A stretch of DNA of 39,491 nt, taken from positions 1 to 39,491 of the forward strand of contig JAUVPZ010000002.1 in assembly GCA_030598395.1 (NCBI GenBank), given 5' to 3'. Both the position numbers and the translations under genes were made by a program. This document shows, piece by piece, positions 31,308 to 39,491 of this stretch (its first letter is position 1; each line of letters opens with the position of its first letter). This stretch comes from Miltoncostaeaceae bacterium. GTDB lineage: Bacteria; Actinomycetota; Thermoleophilia; Miltoncostaeales; Miltoncostaeaceae. A model generated the notes under the pieces. That model worked only from the letters and a program-made list of their open reading frames with translations, did no database searches and was not told the DNA's origin.

Positions 31308-32448
31308 GGCGGTGCAGGAGCCGGGCGTAGGCCATGGCGGGTCGCGGGTCGCGCAGGTCGATGACGCCGTCCGCCACCGGCGGGCGCAGCGAGCCGAGGA
31401 AGGCAGGCACGGTCCACTCGCGGCGCCGGATCTCGCGGGCGCTTCCCACGAGGTGCTTGGCGCTCAGCACCCACCGCCTGCCGTCGGGGTGCCCCCACCG
31501 CCGCGGCGCCGGGGCACCGATCGCGTCCAGGTGACACGTGTACGGAAGGTTGACACCGCAGGCCGTGGCGAGACCGATCCAGAGCCACGACCGCGGGTTG
31601 ACCTCGATCAGGTGGTCGCGCCCGTCCCGCGGGTCGCGCTTCACCTCCACCTGCGAGATGCCGTGGAACTCCAGCTCGTCGAGGAGGCGGTGGCAGCGCT
31701 CGGCCAGCGCCGGATCCCAGCGGGCCTCGGCGGCGCGCGCGGTGCCGAAGCCCGTGGGCCACTGTCGCAGCTTGCGACCGGTGAACGAGCCCAGCCGCTC
31801 CCCCCCGGCGTCGCGGTAGCTGCCGAGCGTCCACAGGTGCGAGTCGTCGCCCGGGATCACCTCACAGATCTGGGGGTCGTATGGCGCCGCGTGGGCGTAG
31901 GCCCGCCGCAGCGCGTCGGCGTCGTCGGCGCGCAGCACCTGGGCCCGGAAGCGGCGGCGGAACTCGGGAGCCGACCGCGGCTTCAGGATGACCGGGAACC
32001 GCAGCTCGCGCCCGGCGTGCGCAACGTCGTGCTCGTCGCGCGGCTCGACGGTCGCGGGCACGGGGAAGCCGATGCGCCGCGCGGCGGCGTGCTGGTGCGC
32101 CTTGTCGAGCACGTGTTCCATTCGCCCCCACGGGCTCCACGGACGCCGGAACACGGCATCCACCTCGTCCTCGCGCGCCCCGATGGCCGCGATGGCCTCG
32201 TCGTGGGTGGCGAACAGCACCGGCCGCGACCCGCCCAGGTCGTGGCCGAGGCGCAGCAGGTCGTCCACGAACGACCTCGGCGACGACAGCGGATCGGCCG
32301 TGATCGCCGGCCGCGCGTACCGCGAGAGCAGGCCCAGCGCCCGCCGGTCGTGGTCGGCGGCCACCACCGGCACCCCGGCCCGCCCGAGGCTGCGCACGAT
32401 GCCGAGCGCGTTGGGCCCCGACGCCTGGAGGACGACCGCCGTCGTCAA
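31300..32448 (-). CDS. ATP-grasp domain protein (carboxylate-amine ligase-like)
   Basis: TTG 32448 overlapping the upstream stop (TTGA); TTAVVLQASGPNALGIVRSLGRAGVPVVAADHDRRALGLLSRYA, FPVILKPRSAPEF, HGISQVEVKRDPRDGRDHLIEVNPRSWLW. Confidence 0.85.
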   Translation of the reverse strand: MTTAVVLQASGPNALGIVRSLGRAGVPVVAADHDRRALGLLSRYARPAITADPLSSPRSFVDDLLRLGHDLGGSRPVLFATHDEAIAAIGAREDEVDAVFRRPWSPWGRMEHVLDKAHQHAAARRIGFPVPATVEPRDEHDVAHAGRELRFPVILKPRSAPEFRRRFRAQVLRADDADALRRAYAHAAPYDPQICEVIPGDDSHLWTLGSYRDAGGERLGSFTGRKLRQWPTGFGTARAAEARWDPALAERCHRLLDELEFHGISQVEVKRDPRDGRDHLIEVNPRSWLWIGLATACGVNLPYTCHLDAIGAPAPRRWGHPDGRRWVLSAKHLVGSAREIRRREWTVPAFLGSLRPPVADGVIDLRDPRPAMAYARLLHRRG

Positions 32449-33641
32449 GCCGCGACGAGCTCCTCGTACAGCTCCGCGTGCCGGGCGGCGTTGGCGTCCC
32501 ATGTGTAGACCGAGAGCCCCAGCTCCAGCGCTCGCGCGCTCATGGCGCGCGCCATCGCGGGGTCGTCGAGGATCCGGGCCAGGGCGTCGGCGAGGGCGTC
32601 CGGATCGGTGGGCGGCACCAGCAGGCCCGTCTCGCCGTGGCGCACGATCTCGGGCGTGCCGTCCACCGCCGTGGCCACGACGGGCCGACCGCAGTTCATG
32701 GCCTCGCAGATCACCGTGGGCAGCCCCTCGCTGAGCGAGGGCAGCACGAACAGATCGCCGGCGGCCATCCACCAGGCCACCTCGTCGTGGGGCACCTTGC
32801 CGACGAACCGCACGCGGTCGGCCACCCCGAGTTCGTGCGCGCGGCGCTCGAGGTCGGGTCGCATCTCGCCGATGCCCGCCGCCACCAAGAGCGGTGCGCC
32901 CCTCGGGCGGGCGGCCAGCAGGCCCATCGCCTCGATCAGCGTGTCGACGCCCTTGCGCGGCACCAGCTTGCCCACATAGGTGACGATGCGCTCGTGCTGC
33001 GGCAGGTCGAGCCGGCGGCGGGCCTCATGGGCGTCGCGCGCTACGAACACCGACGTGTCGGCCCCGTTGGGCACCACCTGCGCCTGGCGGCGTGGGCGCC
33101 CGAGCGCCTCGGCGGCTTCGCGGATGGCGGCGCTGACGGCGGTGATCTGGTCCACGGCCTCGACCGCCTGGACGACCTGGGCTCGCTGGGCGTCGCTGCG
33201 CGCGGGCAGGTCCAGCACGTCGGCGCGATGGGTGGTTGCGAGCACGGGGACGCCAAGCTCGGCACCCACGGCCGCAGCCGCCCAGCCGTCCGGCACGAGC
33301 ATGTGGGCGTGGATCACCTCGAAGGGCCAACGGCGCCGGATGCGCCCGAGCGGACGGCGGATGGACCACAACATCGCGTCGGCGTTACGGGGTCCCAGTC
33401 GCGCACCCGGGAGGGTCAGCTTGCGCGGATACAGGACCGGCACACCCTCCACGTGATCGACCCCCGGCACGGCACGGTAGGAACTCCAGCGCCGCACAAG
33501 CGGGGGCGCCCACCCCTTCGGCGAGACCACCCGGACGTCGTGCCCGAGCCGTCTGAGCGCCTGCACCTGCTCGTGCACGAAGATCCCGGCCGTCGGGTTG
33601 ACCGGGCTCGGGTACATGTGGCTGAGCATCAGCACCTTCAC
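32445..33641 (-). CDS. Glycosyltransferase family 4
   Basis: GTG 33641; VKVLMLSHMYPSPVNPTAGIFVHEQVQALRRLGHDVRVVSP ... VPRKGVDTLIEAM ... LPSLSEGLPTVICEAMNCGRPVVATAVDGTPEIV. Confidence 0.93.
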   Translation of the reverse strand: MKVLMLSHMYPSPVNPTAGIFVHEQVQALRRLGHDVRVVSPKGWAPPLVRRWSSYRAVPGVDHVEGVPVLYPRKLTLPGARLGPRNADAMLWSIRRPLGRIRRRWPFEVIHAHMLVPDGWAAAAVGAELGVPVLATTHRADVLDLPARSDAQRAQVVQAVEAVDQITAVSAAIREAAEALGRPRRQAQVVPNGADTSVFVARDAHEARRRLDLPQHERIVTYVGKLVPRKGVDTLIEAMGLLAARPRGAPLLVAAGIGEMRPDLERRAHELGVADRVRFVGKVPHDEVAWWMAAGDLFVLPSLSEGLPTVICEAMNCGRPVVATAVDGTPEIVRHGETGLLVPPTDPDALADALARILDDPAMARAMSARALELGLSVYTWDANAARHAELYEELVAA

Positions 33642-35086
33642 GCGCTCTCGCTCTCTCCGCTGGCGAGCGCCATGGCCCCCATCGCCAGGCCGAAGGTGAC
33701 CCACATCGGCGCGAAGGCGATGGCCGTGGACGGCCCGAGACTACCCGCGATCCACCCGACCATCGCGAGCGCGCTCGCGAGGCCGAGGTAGCGCACGAAC
33801 GGGCCCCCCGCGCGCCGCCCGGCGCGCGCCGCCCCGCGGAGCACCACCACGAAGAACGCGACGTACAGGGCGAAGCCCACCAGGCCCCCGGTCACGAGCA
33901 CCTCCAGCCACCAGTTGTGGAGATTGCCCACGCCCGGGAAGTTGGCCAGCGCGACCACCTCGGTCTCTGCGTTGCCGGCGCCCACCCCCAGCCCGTCGCT
34001 TGTGGCCACCAGCCGGAGCCCCTCATCCAGCAGCGACGCCCGTACGCCCCCCGACCCGGACTGCGTCTCGACCTGCGCGGCCAGGATGCCGAAGTCCAGC
34101 TTGGTCACCGTGCGCTCCGGCAGGGGCACGATGCCACCGCCCAGGATGGAGGGCACCACCAGCACCACGGCCAGGGCCGCGACGGCCCCGCCCGCCACCA
34201 GGCGCCCCCGCCGCTGCCGGTCGGCGCCGAGCAGCACCAGGAGCCCCACGATCACCAGCCCCACCGCCAGCAACGCCGACTTGCTGCCGGTGGTCAGCGC
34301 GAGCACGAGCGTCAGGGCCCCGCCGCCCAGCCCCAGGGCGCGCAGCCGCACGTCGCGGTAGACGGCCGGCAGCACCAGAAAGAAGGGCAGCGTCAGCGCC
34401 AGGTACGTGGCGAAGTTGTTCTCGTTCCCGAACAGCGAGGAGGCGCCGAAGCGCCCCAGACGGCCGGCCGCGCGCGAGGTGGAAAGGTGAAAGCCGGTAG
34501 CGATCTCGGCCATTGCGATCAAACAGGCGAGCACGAAGATCGACCCGAGGAAGACCAGCAGGATCACGGCGCGCCGGCGCGTGCGGCACAGCAGTCCGAT
34601 GCCCACGGCCAGGCCGGCCCCCATCGCCAGCAGCGTCGTCCAGCGCAGCGCCTGGAGCGGCGCGCTGGCCCAGCCGATCGACAGGGCCGACCACACGATC
34701 CAGGCGCCGAGCAGCGCCGCGGGGCGCGAGACCTGGGCCGGCACGATCAGCCGCCCGTCCATGAGCAGGTACGCGACCACCCCCAGCCCGAGCAGGACGA
34801 TCAGGATCCGGAAGCCGAACAGCCAGGGCACGGCCGGCGCGGCCAGGTTGGGGCCGGCGATGGCGGCCACCGCGGCCAGCGCAACCAGGGCGCGGCCGAG
34901 CCGCGGAACCGGCGTGGCGCGCAGCAGGGTGGCGATCAGGATCGCGACGGCCAGCGCGACGCCCAGCAGGGGCTGGACGACCGCCATGAGGCCGGCCAGC
35001 GCCGCGCCCACCACCAGCGCGATCAGCAGCGCCCGCGACGGAGGCCCGGCGGCCCCGACGGGGCGGGCGGGAGCGTCCGTCGTCAT
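33638..35086 (-). CDS. O-antigen ligase/polymerase family membrane protein (Wzy_C/WaaL-like), copy 1
   Basis: ATG 35086, 482 aa multi-TM; SSLFGNENNFATYLALTLPFFLVLP and LVATSDGLGVGAGNAETEV...GNLHNWWLEVLVTGGLVGFALYV. Confidence 0.87.
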   Translation of the reverse strand: MTTDAPARPVGAAGPPSRALLIALVVGAALAGLMAVVQPLLGVALAVAILIATLLRATPVPRLGRALVALAAVAAIAGPNLAAPAVPWLFGFRILIVLLGLGVVAYLLMDGRLIVPAQVSRPAALLGAWIVWSALSIGWASAPLQALRWTTLLAMGAGLAVGIGLLCRTRRRAVILLVFLGSIFVLACLIAMAEIATGFHLSTSRAAGRLGRFGASSLFGNENNFATYLALTLPFFLVLPAVYRDVRLRALGLGGGALTLVLALTTGSKSALLAVGLVIVGLLVLLGADRQRRGRLVAGGAVAALAVVLVVPSILGGGIVPLPERTVTKLDFGILAAQVETQSGSGGVRASLLDEGLRLVATSDGLGVGAGNAETEVVALANFPGVGNLHNWWLEVLVTGGLVGFALYVAFFVVVLRGAARAGRRAGGPFVRYLGLASALAMVGWIAGSLGPSTAIAFAPMWVTFGLAMGAMALASGESESA

Positions 35087-36183
35087 CGGCGCTCGAGGGT
35101 ACCAGCGTGGCCGTCGAGTCCGGCCGCCGCCCCGGCGGCTCCTTGGAGCACGCCGAGGATCCGGCGCGCCTGGCGGTCCACGCCGTGGGCCTCGGCGATG
35201 CGGCGGCACGCCGCCGCCGAGGGCGGGTTGGAGAGAACCGCCGCGAGCCCCGCGGCGATGTCGTTCGGATCGTCGGGATCGACGATGGCGCCGCCGCGGC
35301 CGTCCGGAACGACCTCGACGGCACCGCCGACCCGCGTGGCCACGACCGGCCGTCCCGACGCCATCGCCTCGAGTGCCACGACGCCCAGGGGCTCCACCCG
35401 GCTCACCAGCGCGAGGGCATCGCTGGCGGCCATCCAGTCGCTGACCTCCTCGTGAGGGAGGGCTCCGGCGCGGATCACGTGCCCGGCCAGCCCGAGGCGC
35501 TCGGTGCCCGCGTCCACGGCGGCGGCCAGAGGCCCGTCGCCCACGAAGGCGAGGCGAACGCCCGGCGCCTGCGCGCGCAGCCGCGCGAACGCCTGCAGCA
35601 GGGTCAACGGGTTCTTGCGATCGGTGAGCCCGCCGGCGGCGAGCACGAGCGGACCGCGCGGCGCGAGCCGCAGCCGGGCCCGCGCCGCCGCGCGGTCCTG
35701 CGGCATGAAGCGGCGCAGATCGACGCCCATGTTCGCCACGTGCACCGGGGGCAGCTGCAGGCCGCTCGCACGGAGCTGCCCGGCCAGGTAGCGGCTCACC
35801 GCGATCACCGCCGCAGCTGCGGACAGCGCGGCCGCGGTGCCGCGGCGCACGCCCGGTCGGGCCAGGTTGCGCACGTCGCGCCCGTGTGCCGTGACCACGA
35901 ACGGTGCGCCGCCGGCCGCCCGGCACAGCCGCGCCACCGCGCCGGTCGGGAACAGGTAGTGGGCGTAGACGACATCGACCGAACGCGCCTGTGGAAGCGC
36001 CCGTCGCGTCAGCCCCCCGTACTTGGCCGGCGTGCGCAGCACGCCGCCACCGCGAACGTCGATCGCTGCCAGCTCGACCTCCGCGCCGGCGCGCTCCAGC
36101 GCCTCGCACATCGTGGCGACGAAGGCCCCGTAGTCTGGGTCGTCAGACCCCGGGTACATGTTGGTGAGACAGAGGACCCTCAC
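35083..36183 (-). CDS. Glycosyltransferase family 4
   Basis: GTG 36183; VRVLCLTNMYPGSDDPDYGAFVATMCEALERAGAEVELAAIDV ... AGGLTDRKNPLTLLQAFARL ... EPLGVVALEAMASGRPVVATRVGGAVEVV. Confidence 0.93.
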   Translation of the reverse strand: MRVLCLTNMYPGSDDPDYGAFVATMCEALERAGAEVELAAIDVRGGGVLRTPAKYGGLTRRALPQARSVDVVYAHYLFPTGAVARLCRAAGGAPFVVTAHGRDVRNLARPGVRRGTAAALSAAAAVIAVSRYLAGQLRASGLQLPPVHVANMGVDLRRFMPQDRAAARARLRLAPRGPLVLAAGGLTDRKNPLTLLQAFARLRAQAPGVRLAFVGDGPLAAAVDAGTERLGLAGHVIRAGALPHEEVSDWMAASDALALVSRVEPLGVVALEAMASGRPVVATRVGGAVEVVPDGRGGAIVDPDDPNDIAAGLAAVLSNPPSAAACRRIAEAHGVDRQARRILGVLQGAAGAAAGLDGHAGTLERR

Positions 36184-37730
36184 GTCGCCGGCTCCGCGAC
36201 GGCCCCGGGAGGAGCCTCCCGAGCGGTCTCGGTGGCGGGCGCGTGGGCGGCCGCTCCGATTGCCAACGCACCTCCGGCGATGACCCAGGTGAACGGGTCC
36301 TCGAACAGCGCCGAGTAGAGCAGGCTGTGAACGAAGATCGACGCCAGCATGGCGAGCAGCGCCCACTGGGCCCAGCCGGAGGCGCCGCCCACGCGCGAAC
36401 CCCGCGCAATGCTGAACGCCGTCATCCCCAGCAGGCCCAGAAGGAGGACGAATCCGACCACGCCGCCCTCGCTGAGCACGGTCACCGGGGTGTTGTGCGA
36501 GACGATCACCCGGATGCGCCGCCGCTCGGACGGATCGAGCGATGCCTCGAAGCGGTCCTCGAAGCCCCCGAGCCCTGCGCCCGCGACCGGCTCCGAGCGC
36601 CAGATGGTGAGGCCGCCCTCCAACAGGTCGAACCGCCCCTCGCTGACCTGGTCGAGCCGCTCGGTGGAGGTGGCCGCCCGCCGCACGTTGTCGCTGCCCA
36701 CGAGCGCGGCCGCGCCGAACAGGACCACCAGCACGCCCCCCACCGCCAGGGTTCGCTTCCACCCGAAGGCGTACCAGGCGAGCAGCCCGAGTCCCGCGAT
36801 GAGCCCCAGCGCGGCGGAGCGCGAGAAGGTCACCGCCAGCCCGGCGCCCGTCACGGCCACCGACGCGCCCAGCGCGATCAGGGTTCCCCGGCCACGGGCC
36901 ACCCAGGCCATGGCCAGCGCGGCCAGGATTGCGATCACCAGGAAGCGCCCCAGGATGTTGGGGTCGAAGAAGATGCTGTTCACCCGGAAGAGGCTGCTGT
37001 AGACGTTGGCCTGCTGCAGGGTCTCGTTCCAGTAGATCCCCCCCCGCACGACGTACTGTGCCACCGCGAGCAGCGACACCGGCACCGCGAGCGCCACGGT
37101 GGTGATCCCGAGTGCGCGCAGCGCGCCGCCGGCGGGCCACCAGGCGACGACGAGGCGGAAGAGCACCACGAAGGGCAGGTAGAAGAACACCACCTTGATG
37201 GCGGCCTCCTCCGGATCGCCGCTCCACAGCGAGGACAGCACCAGGTACGCGCTGAACAACCCAAGCGGCAGGTCGATGGGGGTGGACGCCGACGGCCGGC
37301 ACGCGTCGGCGCCACGGATGCGCCCGGCAATCCACGCCACCAGCCCGAGCCCGATGACCGCGTACAGCGGCACCAGCAGGTTGGCCTCCTGCGAGCCCAG
37401 CTCCACCGGCACACGGATCGGGAGCGCCAGCGCCAGCAGAACGAACCAGATCCACGGCCGTGAGAGGACGGCCCGCACCGCGAGCCACAGCACGGCCAGC
37501 ACCAGGACGAGCACCACCAGGGCGGCCAGCACGCGCGCGGCGCCCAGGTCGTCGGCCGCGCCCCCCGGAAGCAGCGTGCCCCCGAGCACCGCCCATCCGA
37601 TGCCCATGAGGCCGAGCCCGACCCCGCGGCGCGCCGCCGGCGGCAGTGGCTGCTCCAGCGGCAGCAGGAAGGCCAGGACGCCGACGGCGGCCACAATCGA
37701 CGCGGCCTCTCGCAACGCCTCGGTACTCAC
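36180..37730 (-). CDS. O-antigen ligase/polymerase family membrane protein (Wzy_C/WaaL-like), copy 2
   Basis: GTG 37730, 516 aa multi-TM; NSIFFDPNILGRFLVIAILAALAMAW, EGGLTIWRSEPVAGAGLGGFEDRF, VSHNTPVTVLSEGGVVGFVLLLGLL. Confidence 0.87.
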   Translation of the reverse strand: MSTEALREAASIVAAVGVLAFLLPLEQPLPPAARRGVGLGLMGIGWAVLGGTLLPGGAADDLGAARVLAALVVLVLVLAVLWLAVRAVLSRPWIWFVLLALALPIRVPVELGSQEANLLVPLYAVIGLGLVAWIAGRIRGADACRPSASTPIDLPLGLFSAYLVLSSLWSGDPEEAAIKVVFFYLPFVVLFRLVVAWWPAGGALRALGITTVALAVPVSLLAVAQYVVRGGIYWNETLQQANVYSSLFRVNSIFFDPNILGRFLVIAILAALAMAWVARGRGTLIALGASVAVTGAGLAVTFSRSAALGLIAGLGLLAWYAFGWKRTLAVGGVLVVLFGAAALVGSDNVRRAATSTERLDQVSEGRFDLLEGGLTIWRSEPVAGAGLGGFEDRFEASLDPSERRRIRVIVSHNTPVTVLSEGGVVGFVLLLGLLGMTAFSIARGSRVGGASGWAQWALLAMLASIFVHSLLYSALFEDPFTWVIAGGALAIGAAAHAPATETAREAPPGAVAEPAT

Positions 37731-38752
37731 GGCGCGCCCAGCGGGATCAGCGCTCGTCCGCCCGCCGCCCGGGCCAGCAGCCAGAGCTCGGCCGGGCCGG
37801 CGTCCGGCGGGACCGTCACCGACGCGGCGCCGAGCGGCCCCGTCACCGGCCCTGCGACCAGGGCGGTGGCCGGCGGCGTGAGATCGGTGCCCGGGGTGCC
37901 CGCCCTCTGCCGCAGCTCGAGCGCCACCTTCTGTCCCGGGTCGACGGTGGTGCCGTCTGGCCGCCGCAGCTGTGCACCGACCTCGGTGCCGGGCTCGGGC
38001 CGGGCCGGCGTGGCCCGTCCGGCCAGATGTCCCACCCAGCAGCTGCGCTCCTCCACCGTGCGGTTCCGGGCGGCGTCGCTGAGCGTGGCGCGGATGATCG
38101 CCAGCCCCGGCCGCACCGGTTGTCCGGCCGCGTTGCGGCCGTCCCACGCCCAGCGCAGGGGTTCACCCGGCTTGATCGGCCGGGGGCCGAGCTGCCGCGC
38201 CGGGTCCCCGTCGTCGCCGAACGGCCGTGCCTCCACGAGCACCGAGCTGGCGGCCGCGGGTGCCAGGACCACCCGGCACGCCGGCCGCGGCCGCGCGAAC
38301 GTGGCCGAGGTCGCGCGGAAGGTCGCCAGCCCGGGGCCCGCGGTGTCGATCACGATGCGCCGCGAGACGTTGAACTGCTTGCGACCGGAGCGGGCCTGCA
38401 GCTTGATCGCGTAGGTGCCGTCCGGCAGGCGTTGCCCCTCGTCGTCGCGGCCGTCCCACTGCGGTCGCGTCCAGCCCACAGGAAGCGGCTCGTCGGTGAT
38501 GATCCGGCGTACCACCTCGCCCTCGCGGCGGATCTCGATCGTGACGTGGGACGCCTCGTGCACGCGCACCGAGATCCGCGCCAGCTCGCGCCCTCCGTCG
38601 CCGTTCGGGCTGAAGAGCGCCGTGGCGGAGAAGCGGGTGATGATGGGCGGCGGGGTCGGGAACGCGAACGGCAGAACGAACACGACCACCGCCAGGACCA
38701 GCAGCCCCAGCATCGCGCCGCCGACGGCCCAGCGCCGCCCGCGGCCGCTCAC
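37727..38752 (-). CDS. Single-TM extracellular protein with FlgD-Ig-like domains
   Basis: GTG 38752 proposed; WAVGGAMLGLLVLAVVVFVLPFAF, FSATALFSPNGDGGRELARISVRVHEASHVTIEIRREGEVVR...WDGRDDEGQRLPDGTYAIKLQA and a second WAWDGRNAAGQPVRPGLAIIRATLSD unit. Confidence 0.75.
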   Translation of the reverse strand: MSGRGRRWAVGGAMLGLLVLAVVVFVLPFAFPTPPPIITRFSATALFSPNGDGGRELARISVRVHEASHVTIEIRREGEVVRRIITDEPLPVGWTRPQWDGRDDEGQRLPDGTYAIKLQARSGRKQFNVSRRIVIDTAGPGLATFRATSATFARPRPACRVVLAPAAASSVLVEARPFGDDGDPARQLGPRPIKPGEPLRWAWDGRNAAGQPVRPGLAIIRATLSDAARNRTVEERSCWVGHLAGRATPARPEPGTEVGAQLRRPDGTTVDPGQKVALELRQRAGTPGTDLTPPATALVAGPVTGPLGAASVTVPPDAGPAELWLLARAAGGRALIPLGAP

Positions 38753-38780
38753 CGAGAACCCCGTTCGCCCGACCGGCGAG

Positions 38781-39491
38781 TCAGGCCGGGATGGCGCGGA
38801 ACCCCAGGCACACGTAGAAGCCGAACCGCCCGACCGGTGTGCGCGACAGGGCCAGCTCGCCGCGCCGCACCCCGGGCACGGCATAGAGCCGGCCCAGCTG
38901 GGAGCCGGCGCGTCCGCCCGGCCGGAAGAAGATGCCCCGTCGGTTGACCGCCACGAGGCCCGCGGCCGCGCCGTGGCTCTCGAGGTCGGTCCAGGTCTGC
39001 CAGTTGTCGATCGGCGCGAGGCTGAGCTGGATGCGAAGGCCGGGATATCGCTCGGCCAGCCACCGCCGGGCGCCGGGCAGGCTGCGCCGGTTGGGGGTGG
39101 ACACCACGAGCAGGCCCCCCGGCGCGAGCCTGCCGCGCAGCGCCACGAGACAGGCCCGCGGGTCCTCGAGGTGCTCCAGCACGTCGGTGAGCGTGATCAG
39201 GTCGAACGTGCCCCCGGGGGGGTCGTAGGCGCTTCCGACCTCCGCGCGCAGCGCGCCGTCGAGGCCGATCTCGCGCAGGCGCTCGTTCGCGATGTCCACC
39301 GAGTCCGGCGAGAGGTCGACGCCCACCCCCCAGAAGCCGCGACGAGCGAGCCGCTCGGCCAGGAAGCCGGTGCCACAGCCCACGTCGAGCACGCGTCCAC
39401 CGGGCGTGGCCAGCCGGTCGATCGTCTCCATCACCAGCGCCATGCGGCTCTGAAGGTGCCAGTTGCCCTCCTCCACGGCAAACAGCCGGGG
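38781..39491 (-). CDS. Class I SAM-dependent methyltransferase, 5' end beyond window
   Basis: GGRVLDVGCGTGFLAERLARRGFWGVGVDLSPDSVDIANERL ... DLITLTDVLEHLEDP. Frame stays open to the edge (PRLFAVEEGNWHLQSR), so the tracked start at 39476 is probably internal. Confidence 0.88.
   Translation of the reverse strand, partial: PRLFAVEEGNWHLQSRMALVMETIDRLATPGGRVLDVGCGTGFLAERLARRGFWGVGVDLSPDSVDIANERLREIGLDGALRAEVGSAYDPPGGTFDLITLTDVLEHLEDPRACLVALRGRLAPGGLLVVSTPNRRSLPGARRWLAERYPGLRIQLSLAPIDNWQTWTDLESHGAAAGLVAVNRRGIFFRPGGRAGSQLGRLYAVPGVRRGELALSRTPVGRFGFYVCLGFRAIPA

Noticed and set aside
31300-32772. 490-aa extended form of the ATP-grasp gene
   Set aside because: The first ~108 residues are a shadow of the upstream GT4 gene; TTG 32448 in a TTGA overlap precedes TTAVVLQASGPNALG.
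35083-37596. 837-aa extended form of the GT4 gene
   Set aside because: Upstream part is a shadow frame of the Wzy/WaaL-like gene; the GT4 fold starts at GTG 36183 (VRVLCLTNMYPG).
36180-38147. 655-aa extended form of the second Wzy/WaaL-like gene
   Set aside because: The N-terminal extension overlaps the FlgD-Ig-like gene out of frame; GTG 37730 forms a GTGA overlap and starts directly before the TM region.

Overview
This is a chromosomal replication-origin region from a high-GC bacterium, probably an actinobacterium. The affiliation is inferred only from GC content and gene order. Minus-strand genes galT(end, +)|gyrA-gyrB-dciA-recF-dnaN-dnaA-(HATPase+wHTH protein) diverge from plus-strand rpmH-rnpA-yidD-yidC-jag-rsmG-parA-parB. 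DnaA-box-like sequences lie on both sides of dnaA, and a perfect 16-bp parS palindrome (TGTTTCACGTGAAACA, 13203-13218) sits inside the rsmG start. Next come a GAF histidine kinase and NarL-type regulator preceded by tRNA-Ile(GAT), a bifunctional nuclease (DUF151), chorismate mutase, tatA, tatC and an ABC ATPase. From 39491 down to 21071 there is a very compact minus-strand polysaccharide assembly locus. It encodes a methyltransferase, a FlgD-Ig-like membrane protein, two Wzy/WaaL-like proteins, several GT4 glycosyltransferases, an ATP-grasp protein, a deacetylase-GT4 fusion, a PglC-like sugar transferase, Wzz, two beta-propeller proteins, a MurJ-like flippase and a UDP-glucuronate decarboxylase. 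Most notable: (1) an undescribed GHKL-ATPase/winged-helix protein between dnaA and the putative origin; (2) two genes (recF and the ABC ATPase) with no ATG/GTG/TTG start where homology requires one, but each with a CTG in a CTGA overlap with the upstream stop; (3) a response-regulator ATG that shares its A with the tRNA-Ile discriminator base; (4) paired membrane/lipoprotein beta-propellers in a polysaccharide locus. All calls come from reading the sequence and supplied translations; no database search was run.
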